Origin: Opitutales bacterium | Lineage (GTDB): Bacteria > Verrucomicrobiota > Verrucomicrobiia > Opitutales > UBA2987 | Length of the DNA: 64,000 nucleotides | NCBI GenBank assembly: GCA_021772515.1 | Contig: JAJFLU010000052.1 | Coordinates: 62,001-126,000, forward strand | Direction: 5' to 3' | In this document: in pieces, positions 52,100-61,436 of the stretch | How positions within the stretch are numbered: position 1 is the first letter of the stretch | Layout: every line of letters starts with the position of its first letter | Position numbers and translations under genes: made by a program | The notes under the pieces: model-generated | Databases searched by the model: none | What the model was told of the DNA's origin: nothing | The model's input: the letters and a program-made list of their open reading frames with translations, nothing else

Positions 52100-54190
52100 A
52101 TGAAAAATTCGTTGGCCAACAGTTTAATACGGTATTTTTTCGGAATTCTCCTGGTCTGCGGACTCGGAGCACTCCTCGTTCTCCACCCCTATGGGGAGGG
52201 CCTCCGGAGGTTAAGTTACGATCTGCTCTTCGATAATCCTGTTTACGGAGAGCATGAAACCACTAATCTGGCCGACGATTATTTCATAGTATATCTCGAT
52301 GAACTATCCCACAAAATGCTCGATCAGCCTTACGACAGGCCCTGGGACCGAAGGCTGCATGCCGATTTGCTTAACAGGCTTACCGAAGAGGGCGCGAAGC
52401 TGGTATTTTACGACATAGTTTTTGAGCAAAGAAGTTCCAATGAAGCAAGCGACACGGCTTTCGAGGAAGCCATTGCCAAAAACGGGGCCGTAGTACTCGG
52501 AGCGGGAATAGATCGCCAGGAGGGTGAACAATCCTCGTACGAAGAGATCATCCACCCGCCCTATGGTCGTTTTCGCAGGGGAGCAAAAGCCTGGGGTATG
52601 ATATTCAGCCCGATCGATCCCGACCAAGGCATTCGGATTTTGGCCACCGGAACTGAGAATATACCCTCAGCTACCTGGAAGACCGCCTTACTAATCGCAC
52701 CGGGGATGGACAAGATTCTCGGCCCGCGCAGGCAGGAACAACGCTGGCTGAATTACTTGGGGCCACCCAACCACATTCCGTCGGCCAGTTTTTCCCGCGC
52801 CCTTCTGGAAGATGAATTACCGAAAGGATTCTTCAAGGATAAGGTTGTTTTTTTGGGATTAAAAGAATCCATAGGCCTTTCAGGCAGCTCGAAGGACTCC
52901 TTTCGGTCTCCCTACGGAGGCAAGGGCCGTCACTCGTTCTATGCCGGAGTGGAGCTACATGTAGCGGCTCTGGATAATTTGCTTCAGGCTAACTGGTTTA
53001 CCCCTATCACGAAGAAATCGGAAGTTTTTCTCATTTTGGGCATAGGGTTAATTCTTGTCCTCTGCCTGACTTTCCTTCGGCCTCGAAATTCGTTCCTCTG
53101 CGCTTTGGGAGCGGCCCTGGTTTTAGCGTTGCTCTCTCCCTATCTATGCCGAAGTACCGGCCACTTTTTCAGTTGGCTCATTCCGCCCTTCTTTCTCGCG
53201 CCCACGGCATTTCTTTGGTCTGCCGGCTGCCACTATTACGTGGAGGTTCGCAAACGAAACCGTTTGAGGCGCACGTTTTCCGCCTACCTCTCCCCCGTCA
53301 TGGTTAAACGCATGGCGGAGTCGGACGAAGATCCCGAATTGGGTGGTCATGAGGAGAGCATAACCGCTTTTTTCAGCGATGTGGTGAGTTTCTCATCTTT
53401 TTCCGAAGGGTTAAACCCCACGCAGTTGACGGAGGTGATGAATACTTATTTAACCGAGATGACCAATATTCTCCAGGAATATGGAGGCACTCTCGATAAA
53501 TACATCGGTGATGCCATCGTGGCGATGTTTGGTGCACCTCTGGAAATGGAGGATCATGCCGCCAAGGCCTGTTTCACCGCTGCCCGAATGCAGGAAAGAC
53601 TGGCGGAAATACGAGAAGAGTGGTCAGACCAAAATAACTACCTCGGCGCGGTATTGGGAAGGCTGCACACCCGTATCGGGCTCAACAGCGGCACGGCTAC
53701 GGTGGGCAATATTGGCTCCGAATTCCGATTAAATTACACCATGATGGGAGATATGGTGAACCTGGCTGCCAGATGCGAAAGTGGAGCGAAGTCCTATGGC
53801 GCCTTTACTCTCGTGACCGAGGCTACAAAAACCGCCAGTGAAAAAGATTCCTCGGATTTTGTCTTTCGGCTTCTGGACAGGGTCATTGTCAAAGGCCGCC
53901 AAGAACCGGTAGCCCTTTATGAACTCATGGGCTTCAATAACAAGCAGCCCGAATCCACGCTCGAATGCCTCCAAACCTACAATCTAGCCCTCGAAAAATA
54001 CATCGAACAGGATTGGGCAGGCGCAATAACCCTTTTGCAAAAATCGGCCGGTTTGGAACCCTTTCAGTTCGACGAGGATGGTGAAAAACGCATTACACCC
54101 TCGACCGTCCTCCATAATCGCTGTCAGGAAATGAAGGAAAACCCTCCAGCCAAAGACTGGGGCGGTGTTTACGTAATGACTTCAAAATAA
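52100..54190 (+). CDS. CHASE2-domain adenylate cyclase (class III)
   Basis: Membrane-bound cyclase of 696 residues making cAMP. TM1 is at about 12-28, a periplasmic CHASE2 domain at about 35-305, three membrane helices at about 307-380, and a class III cyclase domain from 418. Metal-binding Asp427 and Asp471, adenine-recognising Lys467 (LDKYIGDAIVAMFG) and the NLAARCE transition-state motif are intact, so it should be active on ATP. The frame opens at 52037; ATG 52100 gives MKNSLANSL and a clean TM. It follows the secreted repeat protein by 43 bp and the FecR-barrel gene upstream. Confidence 0.9.
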   Translation: MKNSLANSLIRYFFGILLVCGLGALLVLHPYGEGLRRLSYDLLFDNPVYGEHETTNLADDYFIVYLDELSHKMLDQPYDRPWDRRLHADLLNRLTEEGAKLVFYDIVFEQRSSNEASDTAFEEAIAKNGAVVLGAGIDRQEGEQSSYEEIIHPPYGRFRRGAKAWGMIFSPIDPDQGIRILATGTENIPSATWKTALLIAPGMDKILGPRRQEQRWLNYLGPPNHIPSASFSRALLEDELPKGFFKDKVVFLGLKESIGLSGSSKDSFRSPYGGKGRHSFYAGVELHVAALDNLLQANWFTPITKKSEVFLILGIGLILVLCLTFLRPRNSFLCALGAALVLALLSPYLCRSTGHFFSWLIPPFFLAPTAFLWSAGCHYYVEVRKRNRLRRTFSAYLSPVMVKRMAESDEDPELGGHEESITAFFSDVVSFSSFSEGLNPTQLTEVMNTYLTEMTNILQEYGGTLDKYIGDAIVAMFGAPLEMEDHAAKACFTAARMQERLAEIREEWSDQNNYLGAVLGRLHTRIGLNSGTATVGNIGSEFRLNYTMMGDMVNLAARCESGAKSYGAFTLVTEATKTASEKDSSDFVFRLLDRVIVKGRQEPVALYELMGFNNKQPESTLECLQTYNLALEKYIEQDWAGAITLLQKSAGLEPFQFDEDGEKRITPSTVLHNRCQEMKENPPAKDWGGVYVMTSK

Positions 54191-54226
54191 ACTATTGGAG
54201 AATCTATTTATTCAGGAACCGCTTCC

Positions 54227-54547
54227 TTATTCAGGAATCGCTTCCGGTTCTTCATCCTCGAAGCGGTAAATCGTATCATCGGGCCGCGCATAACCTAGCT
54301 TCTGCCTCACAACCCGCTCCAGAAAGTTCGGCTCATGGAGAACGAGGTCCAGGTATTTTTCGCGTTGAGTAATTTGTTCTCTTATGAGACTCAAACGCTC
54401 CTCAAGCGCTGATTCCCTCGATTGAAATTGCTCCAACTCACGATAGCTCTGCAAAAACAGCACGCCAAAAGACAAAATCGCCATTACCAGAACGATCCCA
54501 AAAAGACTGAGGACAATCTTTGTTATCTGTGGAAAATTAACCGACAT
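54227..54547 (-). CDS. FtsB/DivIC-like septum formation initiator
   Basis: 106 residues: one membrane helix (about 10-30, IVLSLFGIVLVMAILSFGVLFL), a coiled coil (about 33-68), and a conserved end EPNFLERVVRQKLGYARPDDTIYRF. This is the FtsB/DivIC layout; the protein would join FtsL and FtsQ at the divisome. It is alone on the minus strand, converging on the cyclase and divergent from the ExeA-like gene. Start ATG 54547. Confidence 0.85.
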   Translation of the reverse strand: MSVNFPQITKIVLSLFGIVLVMAILSFGVLFLQSYRELEQFQSRESALEERLSLIREQITQREKYLDLVLHEPNFLERVVRQKLGYARPDDTIYRFEDEEPEAIPE

Positions 54548-54663
54548 CTCACCTAAAAAGTATCCTTTTACCCAAGAGGTAAGCTACGGGAAAGAAAAAA
54601 CGGATTGCGACTTTTAAAGTCGTAAATTTTTTGCTATGAGTAAGAACAGAATTTAAGAACCTT

Positions 54664-55473
54664 ATGTACGAAAGTTTTTTCGGCTTCCGGGAGATGCCTT
54701 TTAACATCACTCCCGATCCCAAATTTCTTTTCCTCAGCCCTACACACATGAACGCGCTGCAATACCTGCGCTACGGGATCAAGGAAAGAAAGGGATTCAT
54801 CGTGCTGACAGGGGAAGTCGGATGCGGCAAAACCACCCTTTGTCGCAAACTGCTCAATGAGCTGGACCCGGCAATATACGATACCGCCCTCATTCTCAAT
54901 CCACGCCTTTCAGAAACACAATTGCTCAAGGCGATCCTCACAGAACTCGGCGAAGATGCCAAGGCGCGAAGCCGTAACGACCTCCTCAATCAGCTCAATC
55001 ACGCCCTTTTGGATCGTATTCACGCGGGCAAGGACATCGTCCTGATAATCGATGAATCGCAAAATCTGGATTTTGACGCCCTCGAGCACATCAGGTTACT
55101 CTCCAACCTCGAAACCGATAAGCAGAAACTGCTGCAAATCATTTTGATCGGACAACCCGAGCTAAATGAGAAGCTGACCCAGAAACGACTGCGCCAGTTA
55201 AGGCAGAGAATCCTCGTCCATTTCGACCTCTCGCCTCTCTCGGAAGAGCAAATGATTCATTACATACAACACCGCCTTTCAATGGCGGGCGGTATGGGGC
55301 GCCCCGGGTTTACATCCTACGCCTACCGGAAAATATTTAAGTCCAGCGCCGGAATTCCGAGAATGATAAATAATATATGTGACAAATCACTTCTCTCCGC
55401 TTTTACTAGGTCTTCGGACAACGTGAACTATTGGGATGTCAGGCGAGCCTTGAAGGATATCAGAATTGCATGA
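54664..55473 (+). CDS. ExeA-type AAA ATPase
   Basis: 269-residue AAA ATPase of the ExeA/GspA family. It opens with YESFFGFREMPFNITPDPKFLFLSPTH, has Walker A GEVGCGKTT (about 50-58), Walker B VLIIDESQNL, and a C-terminal arginine finger region (GIPRMINNICDKSLL). In type II secretion ExeA works with ExeB to insert the secretin across the peptidoglycan. No peptidoglycan-binding domain is present here, unlike full-length ExeA. The stop overlaps the next start as ATGA. Confidence 0.88.
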   Translation: MYESFFGFREMPFNITPDPKFLFLSPTHMNALQYLRYGIKERKGFIVLTGEVGCGKTTLCRKLLNELDPAIYDTALILNPRLSETQLLKAILTELGEDAKARSRNDLLNQLNHALLDRIHAGKDIVLIIDESQNLDFDALEHIRLLSNLETDKQKLLQIILIGQPELNEKLTQKRLRQLRQRILVHFDLSPLSEEQMIHYIQHRLSMAGGMGRPGFTSYAYRKIFKSSAGIPRMINNICDKSLLSAFTRSSDNVNYWDVRRALKDIRIA

Positions 55474-56378
55474 GCCTTATTAACGACGCTCTGAAAAAAG
55501 CTCAGAAGACGCATTCCACCGATAATGCGCCACCGCCTCCCATTGGGCAAAGCGGCCCGTCATCCCATGGAATGGGTAAAAGCCAGCTACTGAAAATATT
55601 TTTTGCCGCCGTCGTAGTTCTCGGAATTTTCGGCAGCGCCATCGCGTTTTTGGTCGTCGGGCTTATGGATGGCAGCAAGGACGAGCCCGAAACCGATGCC
55701 CCGGTAACTGCCGTCGCATCGATTCCAACGCCAACCCCAACCCCAGCTTCTTCACAAACTCCACCCCCACAAAAGGTCATCCCGATCTCTAAACCGGCGC
55801 CCCCGATCCCCCAACCCGTAGCCAACACTGCTCCCGTCCCCATCAAACCGGTCGCTACACCGGTCAAAAAAACAGTGGCCCCGGCCCCTGTTCCGGTTCC
55901 GGTCATTGCCAAGACAGAAAGTAAACCCGCCGCTCCCAAAAAGGGATTTGATCTGGTCCGCCAAACCGTAACCCAAGGTAGCTTAAATGCAGGGCTGGTT
56001 GATGAAGTTGTTGATAGTGCTTCAAAACCTGCAACTCCGGTTCCCGTAGCGGCCAAGCCTGAACCAGTCCCGGTTGCCGCAAGTCCAAAACCCACTATCC
56101 AGGCCCGCCCAGCGCCCGTGGCCAAGCCGAGGCCGACTCCCGCGCCTTCCGCCCCACGCGCAACTACTCAAAACCCGATATTGGTTGAATATATCGAAAA
56201 AATGGAAATCCAGGGAATCCGCCTCTCAGGCACCAACAGCAAGGTTCTCATGGACAACAAGGTTTTTCGACTAAATTCAATTATAAACCGCGACTTGAAA
56301 TTACGCGTAATTTCCATTAGCAAAGAGCGAATCATATTTATAGACGATGCCGGAATCAGATACACCAAATACTACTGA
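55470..56378 (+). CDS. GspB-like membrane protein coupled to the ExeA ATPase
   Basis: 302 residues opening with MSLINDALKKAQ, the signature of GspB/ExeB-type partners. A membrane helix (about 36-60, LLKIFFAAVVVLGIFGSAIAFLVVGLM) is followed by a long Pro/Ala/Val-rich periplasmic linker. A folded C-terminal domain (about 240-302: GIRLSGTNSKVLMDNKVF...IIFIDDAGIRYTKYY) ends the protein. It would bridge the cytoplasmic ATPase and a secretin. ATG 55470 overlaps the ATPase stop. The upstream 13 codons in frame are rejected. Confidence 0.8.
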   Translation: MSLINDALKKAQKTHSTDNAPPPPIGQSGPSSHGMGKSQLLKIFFAAVVVLGIFGSAIAFLVVGLMDGSKDEPETDAPVTAVASIPTPTPTPASSQTPPPQKVIPISKPAPPIPQPVANTAPVPIKPVATPVKKTVAPAPVPVPVIAKTESKPAAPKKGFDLVRQTVTQGSLNAGLVDEVVDSASKPATPVPVAAKPEPVPVAASPKPTIQARPAPVAKPRPTPAPSAPRATTQNPILVEYIEKMEIQGIRLSGTNSKVLMDNKVFRLNSIINRDLKLRVISISKERIIFIDDAGIRYTKYY

Positions 56379-57663
56379 TGACCCCAGGGATGAGGGTTCG
56401 CAAACCCCTGAAAGCCCTCCAAAGATACGTCTTTCACTTAAAAAGACGCCTTCTGCGGACACTGGTCAAGCACCCGAAGCAACTTCTCCACCAAAAAAAT
56501 CGGTGGTGGATACTTCTCCGTCGGGTGACATTGAACCCAGCAAACCGAAACTGTCTTTGGGCCTCAAAAAAGAGGAATCTCCTAAGGAGGAAGAAGCCAA
56601 AAGCGAGAAAACGGAGGCCGAAGCAGGGCCTTTTGACATCAAACCAAAGCCAGTTGAGGGCGGCACCTCGCTTAACCTTGGAATCAAGTCCAAATCTCCG
56701 GAAGCAGCAGCAGAGGTTAAACCCGATACCCCACCTGCCAGGGCCAAAAAACCCGGCATAAAAATCAGGGGGCTGACTACCAAACCTTTTACACCGGCAG
56801 AGCCAGTCAAAGATCAAGCAGCGGCGGCGCCTTCCGAGCCTCCGACTTCAGCTGAGGCCGATACCGCCCCGCCTCCATCTCCAACGCCTCCACCTGCGGC
56901 AGTCAAAGCTCCTCCCCCAACAGCAAAACCAGCCCCACCGCCACCACCAGTAAAAAAGAAACCAGTCCCGGCGCCTCCTCCCCCAAAAGCCAAAGTTAAA
57001 TTGTCGAAACCCCCGGAGGCGAAAAAAAAGGCTGTCAAAGCGCCGCCACCACCAAAAGCTAAAGCGAAACAACAGCCAAAAGATACCGGCAAAGATACTG
57101 AGAAATCCAATGTATCGCCCATTAAATTGATACTTGGGGCTGCTGTCGTGGTTGGAATCTTTGCAGCAGTTGGATATTTTGTATTCTCCACCTTTTCTGG
57201 TTCACCGGGTGAAAAATCTGCCGAAACGGTAGCCGTGGCACCTGCCGATGAAGCTGTAGATTCAGCTACAACACCAGCAGTTGCCGATAGCACTCCGGCG
57301 CCAGTCCAATCTTCCGATACATCAGCAGGCGCTGTTGCTTCGTTTCAGGATGCTATTGAACAAGGCCCCGCGTTGATAGAGGTGGCAACCCCAACCACCA
57401 GTCCCGCCCCCGAACCCGCCGAAATTCAGCAGCATTTCGAGCCTGTGCAGGACGAAAATATCATGGCCTTTATCGATAACCTGGTCATCAAAGGCACGAT
57501 GGGCGGTGGTAGTTCCGCCAAAATCCTGGTCGGCAGTTCGGTTATTCCGGTAGGTGCCGTCGTCGATGAAACCTTGGGTATAATCTTTTCGGGAATCAAC
57601 AAGTCCACACACGAAATTATTTTTACCGATACCGCTGGCGCAGTTTACAATAAATCGTATTGA
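56347..57663 (+). CDS. Second GspB-like membrane protein with long Pro/Ala/Lys-rich cytoplasmic part
   Basis: 438 residues. The first 250 are low-complexity, with KIRLSLKK, SLGLKK and NLGIKSKS repeats and poly-Pro stretches. A single membrane helix (about 258-282: LILGAAVVVGIFAAVGYFVFSTF) follows. The C-terminal domain (NLVIKGTMGGGSSAKILVGSSVIPVG...EIIFTDTAGAVYNKSY) is clearly related to that of the preceding protein, so the two are paralogues with opposite disorder placement. The start overlaps the previous gene by 32 bp. Function probably secretin or pilus assembly; inferred only. Confidence 0.72.
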   Translation: MPESDTPNTTDDPRDEGSQTPESPPKIRLSLKKTPSADTGQAPEATSPPKKSVVDTSPSGDIEPSKPKLSLGLKKEESPKEEEAKSEKTEAEAGPFDIKPKPVEGGTSLNLGIKSKSPEAAAEVKPDTPPARAKKPGIKIRGLTTKPFTPAEPVKDQAAAAPSEPPTSAEADTAPPPSPTPPPAAVKAPPPTAKPAPPPPPVKKKPVPAPPPPKAKVKLSKPPEAKKKAVKAPPPPKAKAKQQPKDTGKDTEKSNVSPIKLILGAAVVVGIFAAVGYFVFSTFSGSPGEKSAETVAVAPADEAVDSATTPAVADSTPAPVQSSDTSAGAVASFQDAIEQGPALIEVATPTTSPAPEPAEIQQHFEPVQDENIMAFIDNLVIKGTMGGGSSAKILVGSSVIPVGAVVDETLGIIFSGINKSTHEIIFTDTAGAVYNKSY

Positions 57664-57687
57664 CCAGATTCCCAGACCCCAGACGAA

Positions 57688-59586
57688 TCATTCGTCCAGA
57701 AAGGGCATATATTCAGGAACACAGCTTTTAAGCAGTTCCTTGTACTGAACACGTTTCCCAATACCACCGCCGCTTTCCAGTTTTTGCCTCAACCGGTCAA
57801 AATCTCCTCGCACTGTTTCCAATGGTCGCGCATCGCATAAATAGCGCAAAATGCGAGGATGCCTCGTTTCTGCCAGAGTTTCCTCATCCCGGTGGATTTC
57901 CTCATGCAGTTTTTCCCCCGCCCGCAGACCTATAAAGGCGATTTCGATATCCGTTTCGGGCCGAAACCCGCTCAGTTCGATCATTTGCGTCGCCATATCC
58001 AATATTTTTATCGGATCGCCCATATCGAGGACAAATATCTCACCGCCATTTCCCTGCGTGGCGCATTGCAATACCAAACCAACCGCCTCAGGTATCGTCA
58101 TGAAATACCGCTCCACTTCCGGATGTGTGACCGTGACGGGCCCCCCCCGTGCGATCTGTTCGCGGAAAATGGGGACCACGCTCCCGGATGACCCCAGCAC
58201 ATTGCCAAAACGCACCGCCATGAAGTTTGTCCGATTACCCTCAGCAAAATTGAGCGCCTGAATATATATTTCGGCCAATCGCTTGGTGGCACCCATGACA
58301 TTGATTGGATTTATCGCCTTGTCGGAAGAAATGAATACAAATTTCTCGACCTCGAACTCACTCGAAATATCCGCTAGCAACTGAGTTCCCAAGGCGTTGT
58401 TTTTAACGGCTTCCTCGGGCTCGCGCTCCATCAGGTAAACATGCTTGTGGGCGGCGGCATGAAAAACGATTTGCGGCTTGAATTCCTCAAAAATTTGCCG
58501 AATCCGGGTCCCGTCCTGAACATCCGCAATGATTGGCTGCAAAACCGACTCATAACCATCATCAATCATTTTTTGTTCAGCGTGGAATAGCTGAATTTCG
58601 GCCCGCTCCAGCAAAAACAGCCGTTCCGGTCCATAAAAAGCAAGCTGCCGGCTCAACTCGAATCCTATGCTGCCACCCGCGCCGGTTACGAGAACCCGCC
58701 GACCCGCAACCATCTGCCGTATATTATCCGATTCAAGCTTCACGCTCTCCCTGCCCAGCAAATCTTCAATCTCGACCGGACGCACTCTACTGGCCCGGAC
58801 CCGACCGGTGGTCAGTTCCGCCAAAGAGGGCACAATCTCAGCTTTCAACCCGATTTTTGCGGCCCTATCGACGATTTCCCGGATCCGGCGCGCGGGAGCC
58901 GAGGGCATTGCTATGATAATTTCCTCAATTCCAAATTTGGAGCTAACAATCGCAATATCATCGGGACTTCCCACAACCGTTATCCCATGAACATGTTTCC
59001 TCCATTTTTTCCGGTTATCGTCCAAAAAAATTACAGGCCGCATGCCCAAACCCCTTCGCGCCAGCATGTCCGCAGCGATCGTCGCACCCACATCACCAGC
59101 GCCCACAATGGCAACCCGCCGTTGTTTTGTAAGTTTGGCTTTTCCATCTAAATATCTTTCCCGCGCAACTCTTAGTCCGACCCGAAATCCACCAATAAAT
59201 ACCAGGGAAAAAACGAAATCTCCCAGGATGACTCCCCGGGGCGGAAAAGGATTTCCTTCAAATATGTACCACGCGCTCGCTAAAAATATTCCGGCTAAAC
59301 CCAATGCGCCGAATACTCGATAAAAATCGGGAAGGCGAAAATAGCTTAGAAGTCCTCCAAATTGTCCAAAAAACAGAAGTAAAATCAACTTGAGCGGGAC
59401 TATCCATAAGAAATTTTCTACGCGAAGGCTTTTCCATTCAGAGGGAACCACAAAATCAAAACGCAATTCATAGGCGAGAAAAAGACTCAGTATTAAAGCG
59501 ATGGAATAGGCCAAAAAAAGCAGGGAAATTCTCGACGGTAGTAAATACCGCAGAAGTCCTGAAAAATATGGCATTTTTTTGGTCAT
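57688..59586 (-). CDS. PglF/WbpM-type UDP-GlcNAc 4,6-dehydratase (membrane-bound)
   Basis: 632 residues. Four N-terminal membrane helices (about 10-110), a first Rossmann domain (VAIVGAGDVGATIAADML) and a second SDR domain (VLVTGAGGSIGFELSRQL). The active site is SSDKAINPINVMGATKRLAE, with Met replacing the usual catalytic Tyr as in WbpM/PglF. It makes UDP-4-keto-6-deoxy-GlcNAc, the first step to bacillosamine. The longer frame from GTG 59655 overlaps the aminotransferase; ATG 59586 is preferred, with ATG 59574 as an alternative. Ribosome site weak. Confidence 0.88.
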   Translation of the reverse strand: MTKKMPYFSGLLRYLLPSRISLLFLAYSIALILSLFLAYELRFDFVVPSEWKSLRVENFLWIVPLKLILLLFFGQFGGLLSYFRLPDFYRVFGALGLAGIFLASAWYIFEGNPFPPRGVILGDFVFSLVFIGGFRVGLRVARERYLDGKAKLTKQRRVAIVGAGDVGATIAADMLARRGLGMRPVIFLDDNRKKWRKHVHGITVVGSPDDIAIVSSKFGIEEIIIAMPSAPARRIREIVDRAAKIGLKAEIVPSLAELTTGRVRASRVRPVEIEDLLGRESVKLESDNIRQMVAGRRVLVTGAGGSIGFELSRQLAFYGPERLFLLERAEIQLFHAEQKMIDDGYESVLQPIIADVQDGTRIRQIFEEFKPQIVFHAAAHKHVYLMEREPEEAVKNNALGTQLLADISSEFEVEKFVFISSDKAINPINVMGATKRLAEIYIQALNFAEGNRTNFMAVRFGNVLGSSGSVVPIFREQIARGGPVTVTHPEVERYFMTIPEAVGLVLQCATQGNGGEIFVLDMGDPIKILDMATQMIELSGFRPETDIEIAFIGLRAGEKLHEEIHRDEETLAETRHPRILRYLCDARPLETVRGDFDRLRQKLESGGGIGKRVQYKELLKSCVPEYMPFLDE

Positions 59587-59623
59587 TGGTTTGGCAAAAC
59601 TTTGGGAATTATCCAAGGGTAAT

Positions 59624-60751
59624 TTAAAAACAGCTTCTAATCGCCGCAACAACACGGCTCAATTGCTCCTCCGTTAAAGCCGAACCCGAAGGTAGGCAAA
59701 GTCCTGTGCGAAACAGTTTTTCGGAAACCTCCCCTCCGATGATTTCGCAATGGGCAAAGAGCGGCTGTAGGTGGAGTGGCTTCCATACTGGTCGGCACTC
59801 GATATTCTCCGCTTCGAGGGCTATTCGTATTTTATCGGAAGATACTTCAGATTCTCGCTCTTCAATCGTTATGCAGGAAAGCCATCGGGTGGATTTGCCA
59901 TAGCTCGGCTCCGGCATAAAGCCAATACCCGCTAAATCTTCCAGAGATTCAAAATAGTAATCAAAGTTGGATCGACGGGCGGCAATAAATTCAGTTAATT
60001 TGGCCAGTTGGCCCCGACCAATTGCCGCCAGTACATTACTGAGGCGGTAGTTATAGCCTTGTTGTGAATGCTGATAATGCGGCGCAGAATCCCGCGCTTG
60101 CGTCGATAAAAAACGAGCTTTTTCTGCCCATTCGGCATCTTTACAAACAAGCATTCCGCCACCGCTGGTTGTAATAATCTTATTTCCATTAAACGAAAAT
60201 ATTCCGGTCGAAGAAGACGTACCCGCATATCGGTTTTTGTAGGTTGCGCCAAGCGCTTCGGCGGCATCCTCAATAACGGCGATTCCATAGAGATCGCAAA
60301 CTTCCTGAATCGGGTCCAAATCCGCGCATTGACCATAAAGGTGAACTACTATAACGGCTTTAGGTAAGCGTTTTTTCTCCGCTCGCCGACCTAGCCAATC
60401 GGCCAGTAGGTTAGGGTCCATATTCCAGGTACCAAAATCACTATCGATGAACACAGGCTTGGCTCCCACATAGCGAATAGGATTTGCCGAGGCGACAAAG
60501 GATAAAGTGGAGCATAAAACTTCATCACCAGCTTCAACTCCGTTGAGTAAAAGAGCAAGGTGCAGCGCTCCGGTCCCAGAGCTGAGTGCAACAGCGTGGG
60601 ACGCCTCGACATAATGGCAAAATTCTCGCTCAAAGCACTCCAAATGTGGACCCGCAGGAGCTATCCAGTTCGAGGAAAAGGCCTCCTCAACAAGCATTCG
60701 CTCCTCGCCGCCAATATGCGGAGGTGATAGGTAAATTCGCTTTCTATTCAA
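59624..60751 (-). CDS. PglE-type aminotransferase for UDP-4-keto-6-deoxy-GlcNAc
   Basis: DegT-family PLP enzyme of 375 residues. YLSPPHIGGEERMLVEEAF opens it, SNWIAPAGPHLECFERE follows, and the PLP Lys is in SFNGNKIITTSGGG. It adds the 4-amino group on the way to UDP-bacillosamine. TTG 60751 is the start with GGAG about 9 bases upstream. PglD- and PglF-like genes flank it on the same strand, so the three form one pathway block. Confidence 0.88.
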   Translation of the reverse strand: MNRKRIYLSPPHIGGEERMLVEEAFSSNWIAPAGPHLECFEREFCHYVEASHAVALSSGTGALHLALLLNGVEAGDEVLCSTLSFVASANPIRYVGAKPVFIDSDFGTWNMDPNLLADWLGRRAEKKRLPKAVIVVHLYGQCADLDPIQEVCDLYGIAVIEDAAEALGATYKNRYAGTSSSTGIFSFNGNKIITTSGGGMLVCKDAEWAEKARFLSTQARDSAPHYQHSQQGYNYRLSNVLAAIGRGQLAKLTEFIAARRSNFDYYFESLEDLAGIGFMPEPSYGKSTRWLSCITIEERESEVSSDKIRIALEAENIECRPVWKPLHLQPLFAHCEIIGGEVSEKLFRTGLCLPSGSALTEEQLSRVVAAIRSCF

Positions 60752-60774
60752 AAGATTTTACTCCGTGGATAAGA

Positions 60775-61416
60775 TCAATCTCCGGCTATTAATGGCTTGC
60801 CCGGTACGCCCACAACGGTCGTGTTAGGAGGCACATCACGTGTCACAATACAGCCTGCTCCAATTACGGCATAATCACCAATACTACAGCCCGGAAGTAT
60901 CGAGGCGTGACTGCCCATGAAGACTCCCTCGCCTAATTTAACGTTGCCTGTTATGTCGCAAAAACAACTGGTTTGACAATAGTCACCAACCACTGCGCCG
61001 TGATTGATGGTACTGTTTAAGTTGAAACTAACAAAGCTGCCTATTTGTAAATCTACTGTCATAATTACACCGGGGCAGGCGATAACTCCCTGACCTAGCG
61101 TAATATTGTTGCCGCATACAACCGATGGATGCACCACATTTACAAATCGTCCCCCTTTGGCCAATATTTTCTCAACACAAGCCTTCTTGATTTTCGGGCT
61201 GCCGATGGCGCATACAAAAACATCGTCAGGATTCGGTTGATAATCTGCTATAGTCCCCACTAAGCCAACCGGAAGGGCGTAGCCATTCAAGGCGTTATTG
61301 TTATCATCCAAAAACCCCGTAATTCTCCATTTGTTGTTATTCTCCGGGCACTGGCTAGCCCATTCAAAGACCTCTCGCCCGAAATCTCCAGCACCGATAA
61401 TAATCAAATTCTTCAT
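60775..61416 (-). CDS. PglD/NeuD-type sugar N-acetyltransferase
   Basis: 213 residues. The N-terminal Rossmann-like part (IIGAGDFGREVFEWAS) binds the UDP-sugar. The C-terminal left-handed beta-helix has hexapeptide repeats with the catalytic His region NSTINHGAVVGDYC. It N-acetylates UDP-4-amino-sugar to UDP-diNAcBac. It sits between the PglC- and PglE-like genes. Start ATG 61416. Confidence 0.88.
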   Translation of the reverse strand: MKNLIIIGAGDFGREVFEWASQCPENNNKWRITGFLDDNNNALNGYALPVGLVGTIADYQPNPDDVFVCAIGSPKIKKACVEKILAKGGRFVNVVHPSVVCGNNITLGQGVIACPGVIMTVDLQIGSFVSFNLNSTINHGAVVGDYCQTSCFCDITGNVKLGEGVFMGSHASILPGCSIGDYAVIGAGCIVTRDVPPNTTVVGVPGKPLIAGD

Positions 61417-61436
61417 TATTAGTTTCTCTATAATAA

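Noticed and set aside
55502-57293. Long minus-strand frames opposite the GspB-like genes
   Set aside because: They mirror the Pro/Ala-rich plus-strand codons and give glycine/threonine-rich translations without any domain.
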